Source: G965279355 sp965279355
GTDB lineage: Bacteria; Pseudomonadota; Alphaproteobacteria; CACIAM-22H2
DNA: 64,000 bases
Direction: 5' to 3'
Assembly: GCA_965279355.1 (NCBI GenBank)
Contig: OZ257155.1
Location: 310,001 to 374,000 of the forward strand
Shown: in pieces, positions 8,249 through 17,421 of the stretch
Numbering within the stretch: the stretch's first letter is position 1
How the letters are laid out: each line of letters starts with the position of its first letter
Notes under the pieces: generated by a model
The model's input: the letters and a program-made list of their open reading frames with translations, nothing else
The model's database searches: none
What the model was told of the DNA's origin: nothing
Position numbers and translations under genes: made by a program

Positions 8249-9474
8249 CACAGCCGCGGGCCCTCGTCATCGGCGGTTCGGTCGGCGGGCTGTTTGCAGC
8301 AGCGCTGCTGCGCGAAATTGGTTGGAACGTCACGGTCTACGAACGCTCGCGCGACGATCTGGCGGGGCGTGGTGCCGGCGTCGGTGTTTCGCAGGAGCTG
8401 CTCGATATCATGACGCGGATCGGTGTGCCGCTCGATCCAACCATCGGAGCACCAATCCGCTCCTATCTCTGGCTGAACCGTGACAGCACGATCCAGCATG
8501 AAATGCCGCGGACCATCATGTCGAGCACCTGGGGACGTATCTATGCGCCGTTGCGGGCGTCGATGTCCGGTGCCGACTATCGCACCGGCGTGGCGCTGCA
8601 GCGGGTTGAACAGGATGCGAAGTCCATCACGGCGGTCTTTGCCGACGGTTCCCGCGACACCGCCGATCTGCTGATCGCCGCGGATGGCAGCCTCTCGACG
8701 GTCCGTCAGCAGTTTCTGCCGGATCTCCAGTCGCGCTATGCCGGTTATGTCGCGTGGCGTGGACTGATCGACCGTCAGGACATTCCGGCATCGGCGCGCG
8801 AAATGATTACCGGTCACATCGTCTTCTCGTTTCCGGATGGCGAGATGATGCTGACGATGCCGGCACCGGGGGCGGGGGACGACTTGAGTCCCGGGCAGCA
8901 GCGTTGTTATTTCATCTGGTACCGGGCGGCGACTGCCGATGAGCTTGCCGACATCTGCACCGACGCGACGGGTAAGCGACACGGCGTGTCCATTCCGCCA
9001 CCGCTGATCCGTCCGGAAGCGATTGCCGGTCTCAAATCCAAGGCGCAGGCGATCTTCGCGCCCGAAGTGGCCTCTGTCGTGGCCGCCGCGCAGCAGCCGC
9101 TGGTGCAGGCCATCTCCGATCTGGAGACGCCGCAACTGGTGTTCGGCCGGGTCGCTATTCTCGGCGACGCGGCGTTCATTGCCCGGCCGCATGTGGCCGG
9201 CGGGATCACGAAAGCTGCACTCGACGCGGCACAGCTTGTGGCATCGCTTAAAACAAACCCCGGCGATTTACCGGCGGCGCTTGAGATTTATGATGCCGCC
9301 GCGCGTGATTTCGGCCGCAAGATCGTCGCCCATGCCCGCTATCTCGGGGCCTATCTGGAAGGCCCGGCCGGCGGTACGCTGGCCCGCGATCCGCTGCAGA
9401 TCATGCGCGACTATGGCGCGCCGCATCTGCTCCACGATCCGGACCTGTCGACTCTGGATCGAGTTGCAAGTTAG
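8245..9474 (+). CDS. FAD-dependent monooxygenase (PHBH/DHPH-type)
   Basis: A 409-aa class A flavoprotein monooxygenase. It has the N-terminal VIGGSVGGLFAA dinucleotide motif, the internal DLLIAADGSLSTVRQQ (DG) motif, and the VAILGDAAFIARPHVAGG (GD) motif that binds the FAD ribityl chain. The overall pattern resembles 2,6-dihydroxypyridine 3-hydroxylase and related ring hydroxylases, but the aromatic substrate is unknown. It overlaps the DUF502 gene by four bases, and a VOC-family gene follows after 45 bases. Together these could be a small aromatic-degradation operon. Confidence 0.87.
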   Translation: MTQPRALVIGGSVGGLFAAALLREIGWNVTVYERSRDDLAGRGAGVGVSQELLDIMTRIGVPLDPTIGAPIRSYLWLNRDSTIQHEMPRTIMSSTWGRIYAPLRASMSGADYRTGVALQRVEQDAKSITAVFADGSRDTADLLIAADGSLSTVRQQFLPDLQSRYAGYVAWRGLIDRQDIPASAREMITGHIVFSFPDGEMMLTMPAPGAGDDLSPGQQRCYFIWYRAATADELADICTDATGKRHGVSIPPPLIRPEAIAGLKSKAQAIFAPEVASVVAAAQQPLVQAISDLETPQLVFGRVAILGDAAFIARPHVAGGITKAALDAAQLVASLKTNPGDLPAALEIYDAAARDFGRKIVAHARYLGAYLEGPAGGTLARDPLQIMRDYGAPHLLHDPDLSTLDRVAS

Positions 9475-9519
9475 CCCCGGCAGCGCTTAACTAAGGTCAG
9501 ATTGAGGGAGGAGAACACG

Positions 9520-9957
9520 ATGGATACCGGCGTGGCGCAGAAGACCGAGGTTCCCAAGCTTCGTTTCACAGGCATGCTGCACGAAGGCGTGCCGGTCAGC
9601 CTCAACAATCTCGAGGCCTGCAAAAAGTTCTACATGGATGTACTAGGTCTCAAGCTGATGCAGCGCCCGAAGGCGCTTGACGATCTCGGTCCCGGTGCGT
9701 GGCTCGAGGATGAGGACCAGACGGTGCAGTTCCATCTGATCGGCACCGACGACGAATTAAGGCCAGGCCCTGATGCGACGATCCGGCCCGCCGGTCGCCA
9801 TACCGCCTGGGTGATCCGCGATGCCGACGCGTTTCGCGCCCGCATGAATGCGCTGGGCATTCCGTTCGAAGAAATCGGCAGCCTGATCGGCCGGCCGCAG
9901 CTCTTCCTCAAGGATCCGCAGGGCCACACCTGGGAATTCCAGGTCGCCGCGAAGTAG
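9520..9957 (+). CDS. VOC (glyoxalase/bleomycin-resistance/dioxygenase fold) family protein
   Basis: A 145-aa single-domain vicinal-oxygen-chelate protein. ACKKFYMDVLGLKLMQRP forms the first beta-alpha-beta module and LFLKDPQGHTWEFQV closes the second with a metal-ligand glutamate. An excellent GGGAGGAG site at 9505-9512 fixes the ATG at 9520 over the TTG upstream. Function could be a lyase or ring-cleavage dioxygenase acting after the neighbouring monooxygenase, but this is context only. Convergent with recG, with two bases between stops. Confidence 0.82.
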   Translation: MDTGVAQKTEVPKLRFTGMLHEGVPVSLNNLEACKKFYMDVLGLKLMQRPKALDDLGPGAWLEDEDQTVQFHLIGTDDELRPGPDATIRPAGRHTAWVIRDADAFRARMNALGIPFEEIGSLIGRPQLFLKDPQGHTWEFQVAAK

Positions 9958-9959
9958 CT

Positions 9960-12080
9960 TCAGCCTGAGCGCAGCAGCTTGACGGCCGCTTCGCGCTCGA
10001 ACAGGTAAAGCAGCGTTACGAGGCTACGGCCGCGCTCCGACGCCAGAGTGGGATCGCGATCTAGGATCATCCGCGCGTCATCGCGGGCGATCGACAGCAG
10101 ATCGGCGTGTACGGACAGATCCGCGAGATGAAATTCCGGCATGCCGCTCTGGCGTGTGCCGAGCAGTTCGCCGGCGCCACGTAGCCTGAGATCTTCCTCG
10201 GCAATGCGGAACCCGTCTTCGGTTTCGCGAAGGATCGACAGGCGCGCCTTTGCCGTCTCTGTCAGCGGTTCCGCATAAAGCAGAATACAGGTGGACGCCC
10301 CGGTGCCGCGGCCGATGCGGCCACGAAGCTGGTGGAGCTGTGCCAGACCGAAACGCTCGGCATGCTCGATCACCATGATGGTTGCTTCGGGCACGTTGAC
10401 GCCGACCTCGATGACTGTCGTCGCAACCAGAATGCTGATCTCGCCGGAGGTGAAGCGCGCCATCACGGCGTCTTTTTCTGCACCCTTCATGCGGCCATGC
10501 ACGACGCCGACCTTGTCGGCGCCAAACTTGCCAACGAGGTAGGCGTGACGCTCCGTCGCCGCGGCAAGATCGGTGACCTCGGATGCATCGACCAGCGGGC
10601 AGACCCAGTAGACCCGCGCGCCCTGTTTGATCTGTCGTGCGACGCCGGCTGTGACATCGTCAATACGACCCAGCGGCACGGCGCGGGTGTCGATGGGCTT
10701 GCGGCCCGGCGGCTTCTCAGTGAGGCGCGAGCCTTCCATGTCGCCATAGGCGCAGAGCATCAGTGTCCGCGGGATCGGCGTTGCCGTCATGACCAGCACG
10801 TCAATGCCGACACGGCCTTCGGCGCCTTTGGCAGCGAGGCTCATGCGCTGGTGGACGCCGAAGCGGTGTTGTTCGTCGATAACGGCGAAGCCCAATGTCT
10901 TGAATTCAACGTCATCCTGGAACAGCGCGTGCGTGCCGATCACAATCGGTGTGGCACCCGAGGCTAAGCCTTCAAGGACCTGGTCGCGGGTCTTGCCTTT
11001 TTCGCGGCCGGTGAGGAGGGCGACATGCACGCCGGTCTTCTCCGCCAGCGGCGCGATGGTCTGATAATGCTGCCGCGCCAGGATTTCCGTCGGCGCCATG
11101 ATGGCCGCCTGCATCCCGCATTCCACGGCATTCAGCATCGCCAGGAACGCGACGACGGTTTTGCCGCTGCCGACATCGCCTTGCAGCAGCCGCGTCATGC
11201 GGCCCTCGCGTGCCATGTCGGCGGAGATTTCCTCCAGTGCAGTTGTCTGCGACGCGGTCAGTTCGAAGGGCAGGGCGGCACGCGCTTTTTCACGCAGGCT
11301 GCCGTCGCCCATAATTTTCCGGCCCGGCATCTTGCGTTGATCCACACGAACCAGCGCTAGGGCCAGCTGGTTCGCCAGCAGTTCGTCGTAGGCCAGCCGA
11401 CGACGAAACGGTGTCGTCAGTTCCAACTCTTCGTTTGACTGCGGCGCATGCGCTGCCAGCAACGCATCGCGCCAGCCGACCCAGGACTGCTGCTTCACCA
11501 GCGCCGGGTCCTGCCATTCCGGCAGTTCGGGGGCCCGTTCCAGCGCACCGCGCACCGCCTTGGTCATGATCTTGGGGCTGAGGCCAGTGGTTAGACGGTA
11601 GACCGGCTCGACGGCGGCAAGAGAGCCGAACTCCTCCGTCTTCACCACATGATCCGGATGCGTCATTTGCACCTGATCCCTGAACCGCTCGATGCGGCCG
11701 CTGATCACGCGCTGCTCGCCGACCGGCAGCAGTTTGTCCAGGTAATCACCGCGGGCGTGGAAGAAGACCAGGTGCATGAAGCCGGTCTCGTCGCGGCAGC
11801 GGACGCGATAGGGCTGGCGCGGGTTGTGCGGCTTGTTATGGGCGTCGATCCAGACCGTCAGAGTGGCAATGGCACCTTCCGGGGCCTCGGCGACCTTCGG
11901 CGCAAAACGGCGATCAATGAGCCCGGTCGGCAGGTGCCACAGCAGGTCGACCACCTTTGCCGAAACGCCTTCTTCGCCTCCGGCATCCAGGGCCCGGTCG
12001 AACAGTTTTCCAAGGCGCGGCCCGACCCCGGGCAAGACCGTGACGGGCGAAAACAGGGAAAAGAGGATTTGAGGGCGCAT
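9960..12080 (-). CDS. recG: ATP-dependent DNA helicase RecG
   Basis: A 706-aa superfamily-2 helicase that regresses stalled forks and processes Holliday junctions. It has an N-terminal wedge/OB domain (about residues 1-230), Walker A GDVGSGKT near residue 305, the DEQHRFG Walker B box, motif III TATPIPRT, and the C-terminal TTVIEVGVNVPEA and QLRGRIGRG helicase motifs. Length is normal for alphaproteobacterial RecG. It is divergent from sdhE and mfd, an arrangement common in this class. Confidence 0.97.
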   Translation of the reverse strand: MRPQILFSLFSPVTVLPGVGPRLGKLFDRALDAGGEEGVSAKVVDLLWHLPTGLIDRRFAPKVAEAPEGAIATLTVWIDAHNKPHNPRQPYRVRCRDETGFMHLVFFHARGDYLDKLLPVGEQRVISGRIERFRDQVQMTHPDHVVKTEEFGSLAAVEPVYRLTTGLSPKIMTKAVRGALERAPELPEWQDPALVKQQSWVGWRDALLAAHAPQSNEELELTTPFRRRLAYDELLANQLALALVRVDQRKMPGRKIMGDGSLREKARAALPFELTASQTTALEEISADMAREGRMTRLLQGDVGSGKTVVAFLAMLNAVECGMQAAIMAPTEILARQHYQTIAPLAEKTGVHVALLTGREKGKTRDQVLEGLASGATPIVIGTHALFQDDVEFKTLGFAVIDEQHRFGVHQRMSLAAKGAEGRVGIDVLVMTATPIPRTLMLCAYGDMEGSRLTEKPPGRKPIDTRAVPLGRIDDVTAGVARQIKQGARVYWVCPLVDASEVTDLAAATERHAYLVGKFGADKVGVVHGRMKGAEKDAVMARFTSGEISILVATTVIEVGVNVPEATIMVIEHAERFGLAQLHQLRGRIGRGTGASTCILLYAEPLTETAKARLSILRETEDGFRIAEEDLRLRGAGELLGTRQSGMPEFHLADLSVHADLLSIARDDARMILDRDPTLASERGRSLVTLLYLFEREAAVKLLRSG

Positions 12081-12156
12081 CGGCGGATGAGGGCGGCTGA
12101 CAGGCGGCGTAGGGCGGTCTATAGGAGTAACTCATAACCCCAGATTCGTCCCCCCC

Positions 12157-12420
12157 ATGTCTCAAGCCCTCGACGAGCGGCGCCGGCGCCTGATTCACCG
12201 CAGCCTTTACACCGGCATGAAGGAAACCGATCTGGTGCTGGGCGCGTTTGCTCGGCACCACGTCCCGGATTTCTCGGCCGAGCAGCTCGACCGCTATGAG
12301 CATCTACTGGAGGCCGGCGATCCGGTCATTCTCGACTGGGTGATGGGGCGGGATACGGTGCCCGCGGAGTACGACACCGACGTCATGACCTTGCTTAAGA
12401 ACTTCAGAAACCTATCTTAG
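12157..12420 (+). CDS. sdhE: Succinate dehydrogenase assembly factor SdhE (FAD assembly factor)
   Basis: An 87-aa SdhE/Sdh5/YgfY-family protein needed for covalent flavinylation of the SdhA subunit of complex II. The helical core RRRLIHRSLYTGMKETDLVLG (split here around residue 19) and the LDWVMGR segment identify the family. The usual RGxxE signature reads TGMKE here: the arginine is replaced by Thr19, while Gly20 and Glu23 are kept. It sits directly before mfd, with four bases between. Confidence 0.9.
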   Translation: MSQALDERRRRLIHRSLYTGMKETDLVLGAFARHHVPDFSAEQLDRYEHLLEAGDPVILDWVMGRDTVPAEYDTDVMTLLKNFRNLS

Positions 12421-12424
12421 CACC

Positions 12425-15400
12425 TTGGACCTTTTCGTTAAATTTCTGACCGCCACCGGCCCGATCCAGATCGCCGGGGCGCCTTCCGGGATGGACGCAC
12501 GGCTGGTCGGCGAACTCGCCGCGACCGGGCGCGAAGCGCTGCACGTGGCGCGCGACGACGCCCGCATGGCGACGTTCGCCGAGGCGTTGGCGTTCTTCCA
12601 CCCCGGGGTGCAGGTCCTCACGATCCCGGCCTGGGACTGCCTGCCCTACGACCGAGTTTCGCCCAATGGCGAGGTGGTGAGCCGGCGCATCGAGGCCCTG
12701 ACGCGCCTGGCCTCGGAGCCGAAGCCGCCGGGCGGCCGGGTCGTGCTGACCACCGTGAATGCCCTTCTGCAACGGGTCCCTGCGCGGACCGTTTTTGCCG
12801 GCGCCAGCTTCACCGCGGCGGTCGGAGAAAAGCTGGGGCTTGGGTCGCTGCTGGAGCATCTAGGCCGCGACGGCTACCGCCGCGCCGAAACCGTCCGCGA
12901 GCCGGGCGAGTTCGCGGTCCGCGGCGGCATCGTCGATCTGTTTCCCCCGGGCACCCCCGAGCCGCTGCGGCTGGACCTGTTCGGGGATACGGTCGAGGCC
13001 ATCCGCACCTTCGATCCGATGTCGCAGTTGAGCGGCGGCACCCTGGAACGATTCGTTCTGAAACCGGTCAGCGAGGTGCTGGTCGAAAAGGCATCCATCG
13101 AGCGGTTCCGCACTGGTTATCGCGAACTGTTCGGCGCCGTCGGCAAGGATGACCCCCTCTATGAGGCGGTGAGTGCGGGGCGGCGCTACGCCGGTCTCGA
13201 GCACTGGCTGCCGCTGTTCCACGAGCAGCTGGAGACCCTGTTCGACTATCTGCCTGAATCGGTCGTGACATTCGATCATCAGGCGGCGGAAGCGATCTCG
13301 GCGCGGCTGGACCAGATCAAGGAATTCTACGAGGCGCGGCGTGAGATCGTGCAGAGCAAGAAGCTCTCGGATGGCGCGCCGTACAATCCGCTGCCGCCCG
13401 AACAGCTCTATATCGGTCGCGATGAATGGGCGAGACTCTGCAAGCGGCGCCGCTGCGCGACCTTCTCGCCGTTCGCGGCGCCGGAAAAACCGGATGCGGA
13501 TACTGTCGATGCGGGCGCACAGCTCGGGGCCGAATTTGCGACCTTGCGAACCCAGCCCGGCGGAAACCTGTTTGAAGCGGTGCGTAATCATACACAGCGC
13601 GAGATCTCGGCCGACAGGCGGGTGGTCATCGCGGCCTACAGCGCGGGCTCACGCGACCGGCTGGGAACGCTGCTGCAGGACCATGGCGTCGAAAATCCAA
13701 TCGCCGTCGATAGCTGGGCGGCAGTACAAGCCTTGCCGGTCAGTACGGTGGCGCTGGCGGTGCTCGGGCTGGAGCGCGGGTTCGTTGCCAGCGACAGCAC
13801 GATCATCACCGAGCAGGATATTCTCGGCGATCGTCTCGTCCGCTCGGCCAAGCGCAAGCGGCGGTCCGAGAATTTCATCGCCGAAGCTTCGGCGCTCTCC
13901 GAAGGCGATCTCGTGGTCCATGTCGATCACGGTATCGGTCGTTATGAAGGGCTCTCGCGCATCGAGGTGGCGGGGGCCCCGCATGACTGCCTACGGCTGA
14001 TTTATGCCGACAATGACAAGCTATTTGTGCCCGTCGAGAACATTGACGTGCTGTCACGCTATGGATCCGAAGATGCCGGCGCGCAGCTCGACAAGCTCGG
14101 CGGCGTTCAGTGGCAGGCGCGCAAGGCGCGCGCCAAGCAGCGGATCAATCAAATTGCCGAGCATCTGATGCGCATCGCGGCAGAGCGACAGCTTAAGACC
14201 GGCGAGGTTATGATTCCGCCGCAGGGAGCCTACGAAGAATTCTGCGCACGGTTCCAGTACGCGGAAACCGAGGACCAGTTGCGCGCCATCGACGAGACGG
14301 TTGCCGACCTCGGCTCCGGCAAAGCCGTCGATCGCCTGGTGTGCGGTGATGTCGGCTTCGGCAAGACCGAGGTGGCGTTGCGCGCGGCCTTCGTCGCCGC
14401 GATGTCCGGTTCACAGGTTGCCGTCGTGGTCCCGACGACCTTGTTGGCTCGCCAGCACTATCTGACTTTTACGAAGCGTTTCGAAGGTCTGCCCCTGCGC
14501 ATCGAGCAGCTCTCGCGTCTGGTCTCTGCCAGCACCGCTGATGAGGTCCGCAACGATCTGGCGGAGGGCAAGGTCGATATCGTCGTCGGCACCACGGCGC
14601 TGCTGGCCAAGTCGATCAAGTTCAAGGACCTCGGCCTGCTGATCGTCGACGAGGAACAGCATTTCGGCGTCGGCCAGAAGGAGCGCCTGAAAGAGCTCAA
14701 GGCCAATGTCCATGTGCTGACGCTCACCGCGACACCGATCCCGCGCACGTTGCAGATGGCGCTCGCCGGCGTGCGCGACATGAGCCTGATTGCCAGCCCG
14801 CCGGTCGACCGCCTTGCTGTTCGCACCTTCGTTCTGCCCTACGATCCCGTGGTCATCCGCGAAGCGATCATGCGTGAGCGGTTCCGCGGCGGTCAGACCT
14901 TCTATGTCTGCCCGCGCATTGAGGACCTGCCGATGCTGCAGGAACGGCTCCGCAATCTGGTGCCGGAATGCAAGGTGGCGGTTGCGCATGGACGCCTCTC
15001 GGCCACGGAGATTGAGAACGTTATGGCGGCGTTCCTCGATCGCACCTACGACATCCTGCTCGCCACCAACATCATTGAATCCGGTCTTGATATCCCAACC
15101 GCGAATACATTGATCATGCATCGTGCCGACATGTTTGGCCTGGCGCAGCTCTATCAGCTGCGCGGTCGTGTCGGCCGGTCCAAGGTGCGCGCTTATGCCT
15201 ATTTCACGGTGCCGCCGGATCGCGTGCTGGCGCCGACGGCGCAGAAGCGTCTTGAAGTCATGCAGACCCTCGATAGCCTGGGTGCCGGCTTCCAGCTTGC
15301 GTCACACGATCTCGATATTCGCGGCGCCGGCAACCTTCTGGGCGAAGAGCAGTCCGGGCATATCCGCGAAGTCGGTATCGAGCTCTACCAACAGATGCTG

Positions 15401-15910
15401 GAAGACGCGGTGAAGGTTGCACGCGAAAGCGGCGTCACGGGTGCCGCGAAGGCTGCGGACGACTGGACGCCGCAGATAGCCCTCGGTACGCCGGTGCTGA
15501 TCCCCGAAACCTATGTCGAGGATCTCGGTGTGCGGCTGGGCCTTTATCGACGCGTGGCGACGCTCGCCGATCGCGATGAGATCGAGGCGTTCGCGGCGGA
15601 GCTGATCGACCGGTTTGGCAAGCTGCCGCCGGAGGTCCAGAACCTGCTCGACATCGTGACCATTAAGCAGTTGTGCAAGGCCACCGGGATCGAAAAGCTG
15701 GATGCCGGGCCGAAGGGCGCCGTGGTGACGTTCCGCGGGAACCGCTTCGCCAATCCGCAGAAGCTGGTAACTTACATCACCTCGCGCCTGGGTGAGGTGA
15801 AGCTGCGCCCCGATCACAAGCTGGTGTTTATCTCGGACTGGTCGAGCGCCAAGCTGCGCCTGACCGGCGTCAACAAGCTGCTCGGCGATCTGAAGAAGCT
15901 GGCGGCCTGA
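12425..15910 (+). CDS. mfd: Transcription-repair coupling factor Mfd
   Basis: An 1161-aa protein with the full Mfd layout. A UvrB-like N-terminal module comes first, then the CarD-like RNA-polymerase-interacting domain (GDLVVHVDHGIGRYEGL, about residue 495). The superfamily-2 translocase has GDVGFGKTEVALRAAF (about residue 640), DEEQHFGV and TATPIPRT, followed by RGRVGRS and the C-terminal TRCF domain. It displaces stalled RNA polymerase and recruits UvrA. The frame opens at a TTG at 12425 with no obvious ribosome site; an ATG at 12491 is the alternative. Probably co-transcribed with sdhE. Confidence 0.96.
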   Translation: MDLFVKFLTATGPIQIAGAPSGMDARLVGELAATGREALHVARDDARMATFAEALAFFHPGVQVLTIPAWDCLPYDRVSPNGEVVSRRIEALTRLASEPKPPGGRVVLTTVNALLQRVPARTVFAGASFTAAVGEKLGLGSLLEHLGRDGYRRAETVREPGEFAVRGGIVDLFPPGTPEPLRLDLFGDTVEAIRTFDPMSQLSGGTLERFVLKPVSEVLVEKASIERFRTGYRELFGAVGKDDPLYEAVSAGRRYAGLEHWLPLFHEQLETLFDYLPESVVTFDHQAAEAISARLDQIKEFYEARREIVQSKKLSDGAPYNPLPPEQLYIGRDEWARLCKRRRCATFSPFAAPEKPDADTVDAGAQLGAEFATLRTQPGGNLFEAVRNHTQREISADRRVVIAAYSAGSRDRLGTLLQDHGVENPIAVDSWAAVQALPVSTVALAVLGLERGFVASDSTIITEQDILGDRLVRSAKRKRRSENFIAEASALSEGDLVVHVDHGIGRYEGLSRIEVAGAPHDCLRLIYADNDKLFVPVENIDVLSRYGSEDAGAQLDKLGGVQWQARKARAKQRINQIAEHLMRIAAERQLKTGEVMIPPQGAYEEFCARFQYAETEDQLRAIDETVADLGSGKAVDRLVCGDVGFGKTEVALRAAFVAAMSGSQVAVVVPTTLLARQHYLTFTKRFEGLPLRIEQLSRLVSASTADEVRNDLAEGKVDIVVGTTALLAKSIKFKDLGLLIVDEEQHFGVGQKERLKELKANVHVLTLTATPIPRTLQMALAGVRDMSLIASPPVDRLAVRTFVLPYDPVVIREAIMRERFRGGQTFYVCPRIEDLPMLQERLRNLVPECKVAVAHGRLSATEIENVMAAFLDRTYDILLATNIIESGLDIPTANTLIMHRADMFGLAQLYQLRGRVGRSKVRAYAYFTVPPDRVLAPTAQKRLEVMQTLDSLGAGFQLASHDLDIRGAGNLLGEEQSGHIREVGIELYQQMLEDAVKVARESGVTGAAKAADDWTPQIALGTPVLIPETYVEDLGVRLGLYRRVATLADRDEIEAFAAELIDRFGKLPPEVQNLLDIVTIKQLCKATGIEKLDAGPKGAVVTFRGNRFANPQKLVTYITSRLGEVKLRPDHKLVFISDWSSAKLRLTGVNKLLGDLKKLAA

Positions 15911-15913
15911 CGC

Positions 15914-16561
15914 TCAGGTCAGTTCGACCGGTTCGTCGGTTGCGCCCTTGCGCGCCATCTCGAAGACTTCGAGGAACGCTTCGGGTTCCTGTGCGCCGGA
16001 GATGGCGTATTGGCGATCGATGATGAAGCACGGCACGCCGCTGATCCCCATCTTCCGCGCGAAGGCGTCTTCTGCGCGGATCGTGTCGTCGTCTTCTTTG
16101 CCGGTGAGATAGGTTTCGACGGCGTTCGCGTCCATTCCGGCGGAGGCAGCCAGGCGGGCCAGTGTGGCGATGTCGCCGATGTCTTCGCCTTCCAGGAAAT
16201 AGCCGCGAAACAGCGTCTCGACGATGTCGTTCTGGTGCGCCTCGCGCGCGGCGTAACGGATCAGGCGGTGAGCCAGGATCGTGTTCGGCGTGCGCTGGAT
16301 GCGCTCGAAGGCGAACGGGATGCCGACATCCTCGCCGATTGCCCGAATGCGGTCATAGACCGGCCGCTCGTTGGTGCCGAACTTGGCCTCGAGATAGGCC
16401 TTGCGGTCCATGCCTTCGGGCGGCAGTTCGGGATTGAGCTGGAAGGGGCGCCAGCCGATCTGCAGATCCTCCTGTGGCGCCATGGCGAGAGCGCGTTCGA
16501 GGCGGCGCTTGCCGACATAGCACCAGGGGCAGACGGCGTCGGAGACGATGTCGATGATCAT
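15914..16561 (-). CDS. DsbA-family oxidoreductase (FrnE-like)
   Basis: A 215-aa cytoplasmic thioredoxin-fold protein with the redox motif CPWC at residues 11-14 close to the N-terminus and the helical DsbA insertion. It has no signal peptide. The cis-proline loop is GISGVPCFIIDRQYAISGAQ. The pattern is that of FrnE/2-hydroxychromene-2-carboxylate isomerase relatives linked to thiol and oxidative stress. Convergent with mfd, three bases between stops. Exact substrate unknown. Confidence 0.87.
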   Translation of the reverse strand: MIIDIVSDAVCPWCYVGKRRLERALAMAPQEDLQIGWRPFQLNPELPPEGMDRKAYLEAKFGTNERPVYDRIRAIGEDVGIPFAFERIQRTPNTILAHRLIRYAAREAHQNDIVETLFRGYFLEGEDIGDIATLARLAASAGMDANAVETYLTGKEDDDTIRAEDAFARKMGISGVPCFIIDRQYAISGAQEPEAFLEVFEMARKGATDEPVELT

Positions 16562-16638
16562 GGGGTCATTCTACGTCGGGCCGGGTATCAGGCCAAGCCG
16601 CATTGACCTTGTGGGGTGGGGCGGGTGAATAATCGACA

Positions 16639-17409
16639 ATGACCGACCAGCTCTTCAACCTCAGTGGGCGCGTGGCCGTCGTCACCGGCGCATCCTCCGG
16701 CCTCGGCCGGCATTTCGCGCTGACACTGGCAAAAGCCGGTGCCAAGGTCGCGCTGGCGGCGCGGCGGGTCGATCAGCTGGATAAGGTCGCTGCGGAGATT
16801 TCGGCCTTCGATGCGCGGGCGCTGCCGATTGCCTTCGATGTGACGAAGGCAGATTCGGTCAAAGATGGGCTCGAGGCGATTCAGACTGAACTCGGGCCGA
16901 TCTGCGTCGTCGTCAACAATGCCGGAATTGCGGCCACGACATCCGTTCTGGATCAGACGGAAGAAGAATGGCGGCGCATTCTGGATACCAATCTTGACGG
17001 TGCCTGGCGCGTTGCCCGCTGCGCTGCAGGGCAGATCGCATTGAACGGGCAGGGTGGCTCAATCATCAATATCGCCTCCATCCTCGGCATCCGTCCCGCA
17101 AGTCATGTTGCGGCTTATTCCGCGTCGAAGGCGGCGCTGATCAGTCTGACGCAGACAATGGCGCTGGAATTCGCGAAGTACCGCATCCGGGTGAACGCAC
17201 TGGCGCCGGGTTATGTCGAGACCGACCTCAATCGAGAATTCCTGCGCGGCACATCAGGGCAGAGCATGGTCAAGCGTGTGCCGTTGCGGCGCTTCGGTGA
17301 GCTTGGCGATCTTGACGGCGCGCTGTTGCTGCTGGCTTCTGATGCCGGACGATACATGACCGGCAGCACGATCGTGGTCGATGGCGGCCATAGTCTCGGT
17401 TTTCTCTGA
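16639..17409 (+). CDS. SDR-family NAD(P)-dependent oxidoreductase
   Basis: A 256-aa classical short-chain dehydrogenase: TGASSGLG at residues 16-23, NNAG at about 94, the catalytic Ser before Tyr160 in YSASK, and the C-terminal GGHSLGFL end. It is the first gene of a four-gene plus-strand operon with an acyl-CoA dehydrogenase, an APH-family kinase and a DUF6285 protein, so a 3-hydroxyacyl-CoA-type substrate is likely. That role is inferred from context. Confidence 0.88.
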   Translation: MTDQLFNLSGRVAVVTGASSGLGRHFALTLAKAGAKVALAARRVDQLDKVAAEISAFDARALPIAFDVTKADSVKDGLEAIQTELGPICVVVNNAGIAATTSVLDQTEEEWRRILDTNLDGAWRVARCAAGQIALNGQGGSIINIASILGIRPASHVAAYSASKAALISLTQTMALEFAKYRIRVNALAPGYVETDLNREFLRGTSGQSMVKRVPLRRFGELGDLDGALLLLASDAGRYMTGSTIVVDGGHSLGFL

Positions 17410-17421
17410 CGCAGGCGTTTC

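Noticed and set aside
8158..9192. 344-codon minus-strand frame
   Set aside because: Antisense to the FAD monooxygenase; low-complexity Arg/Gly/Asp composition.
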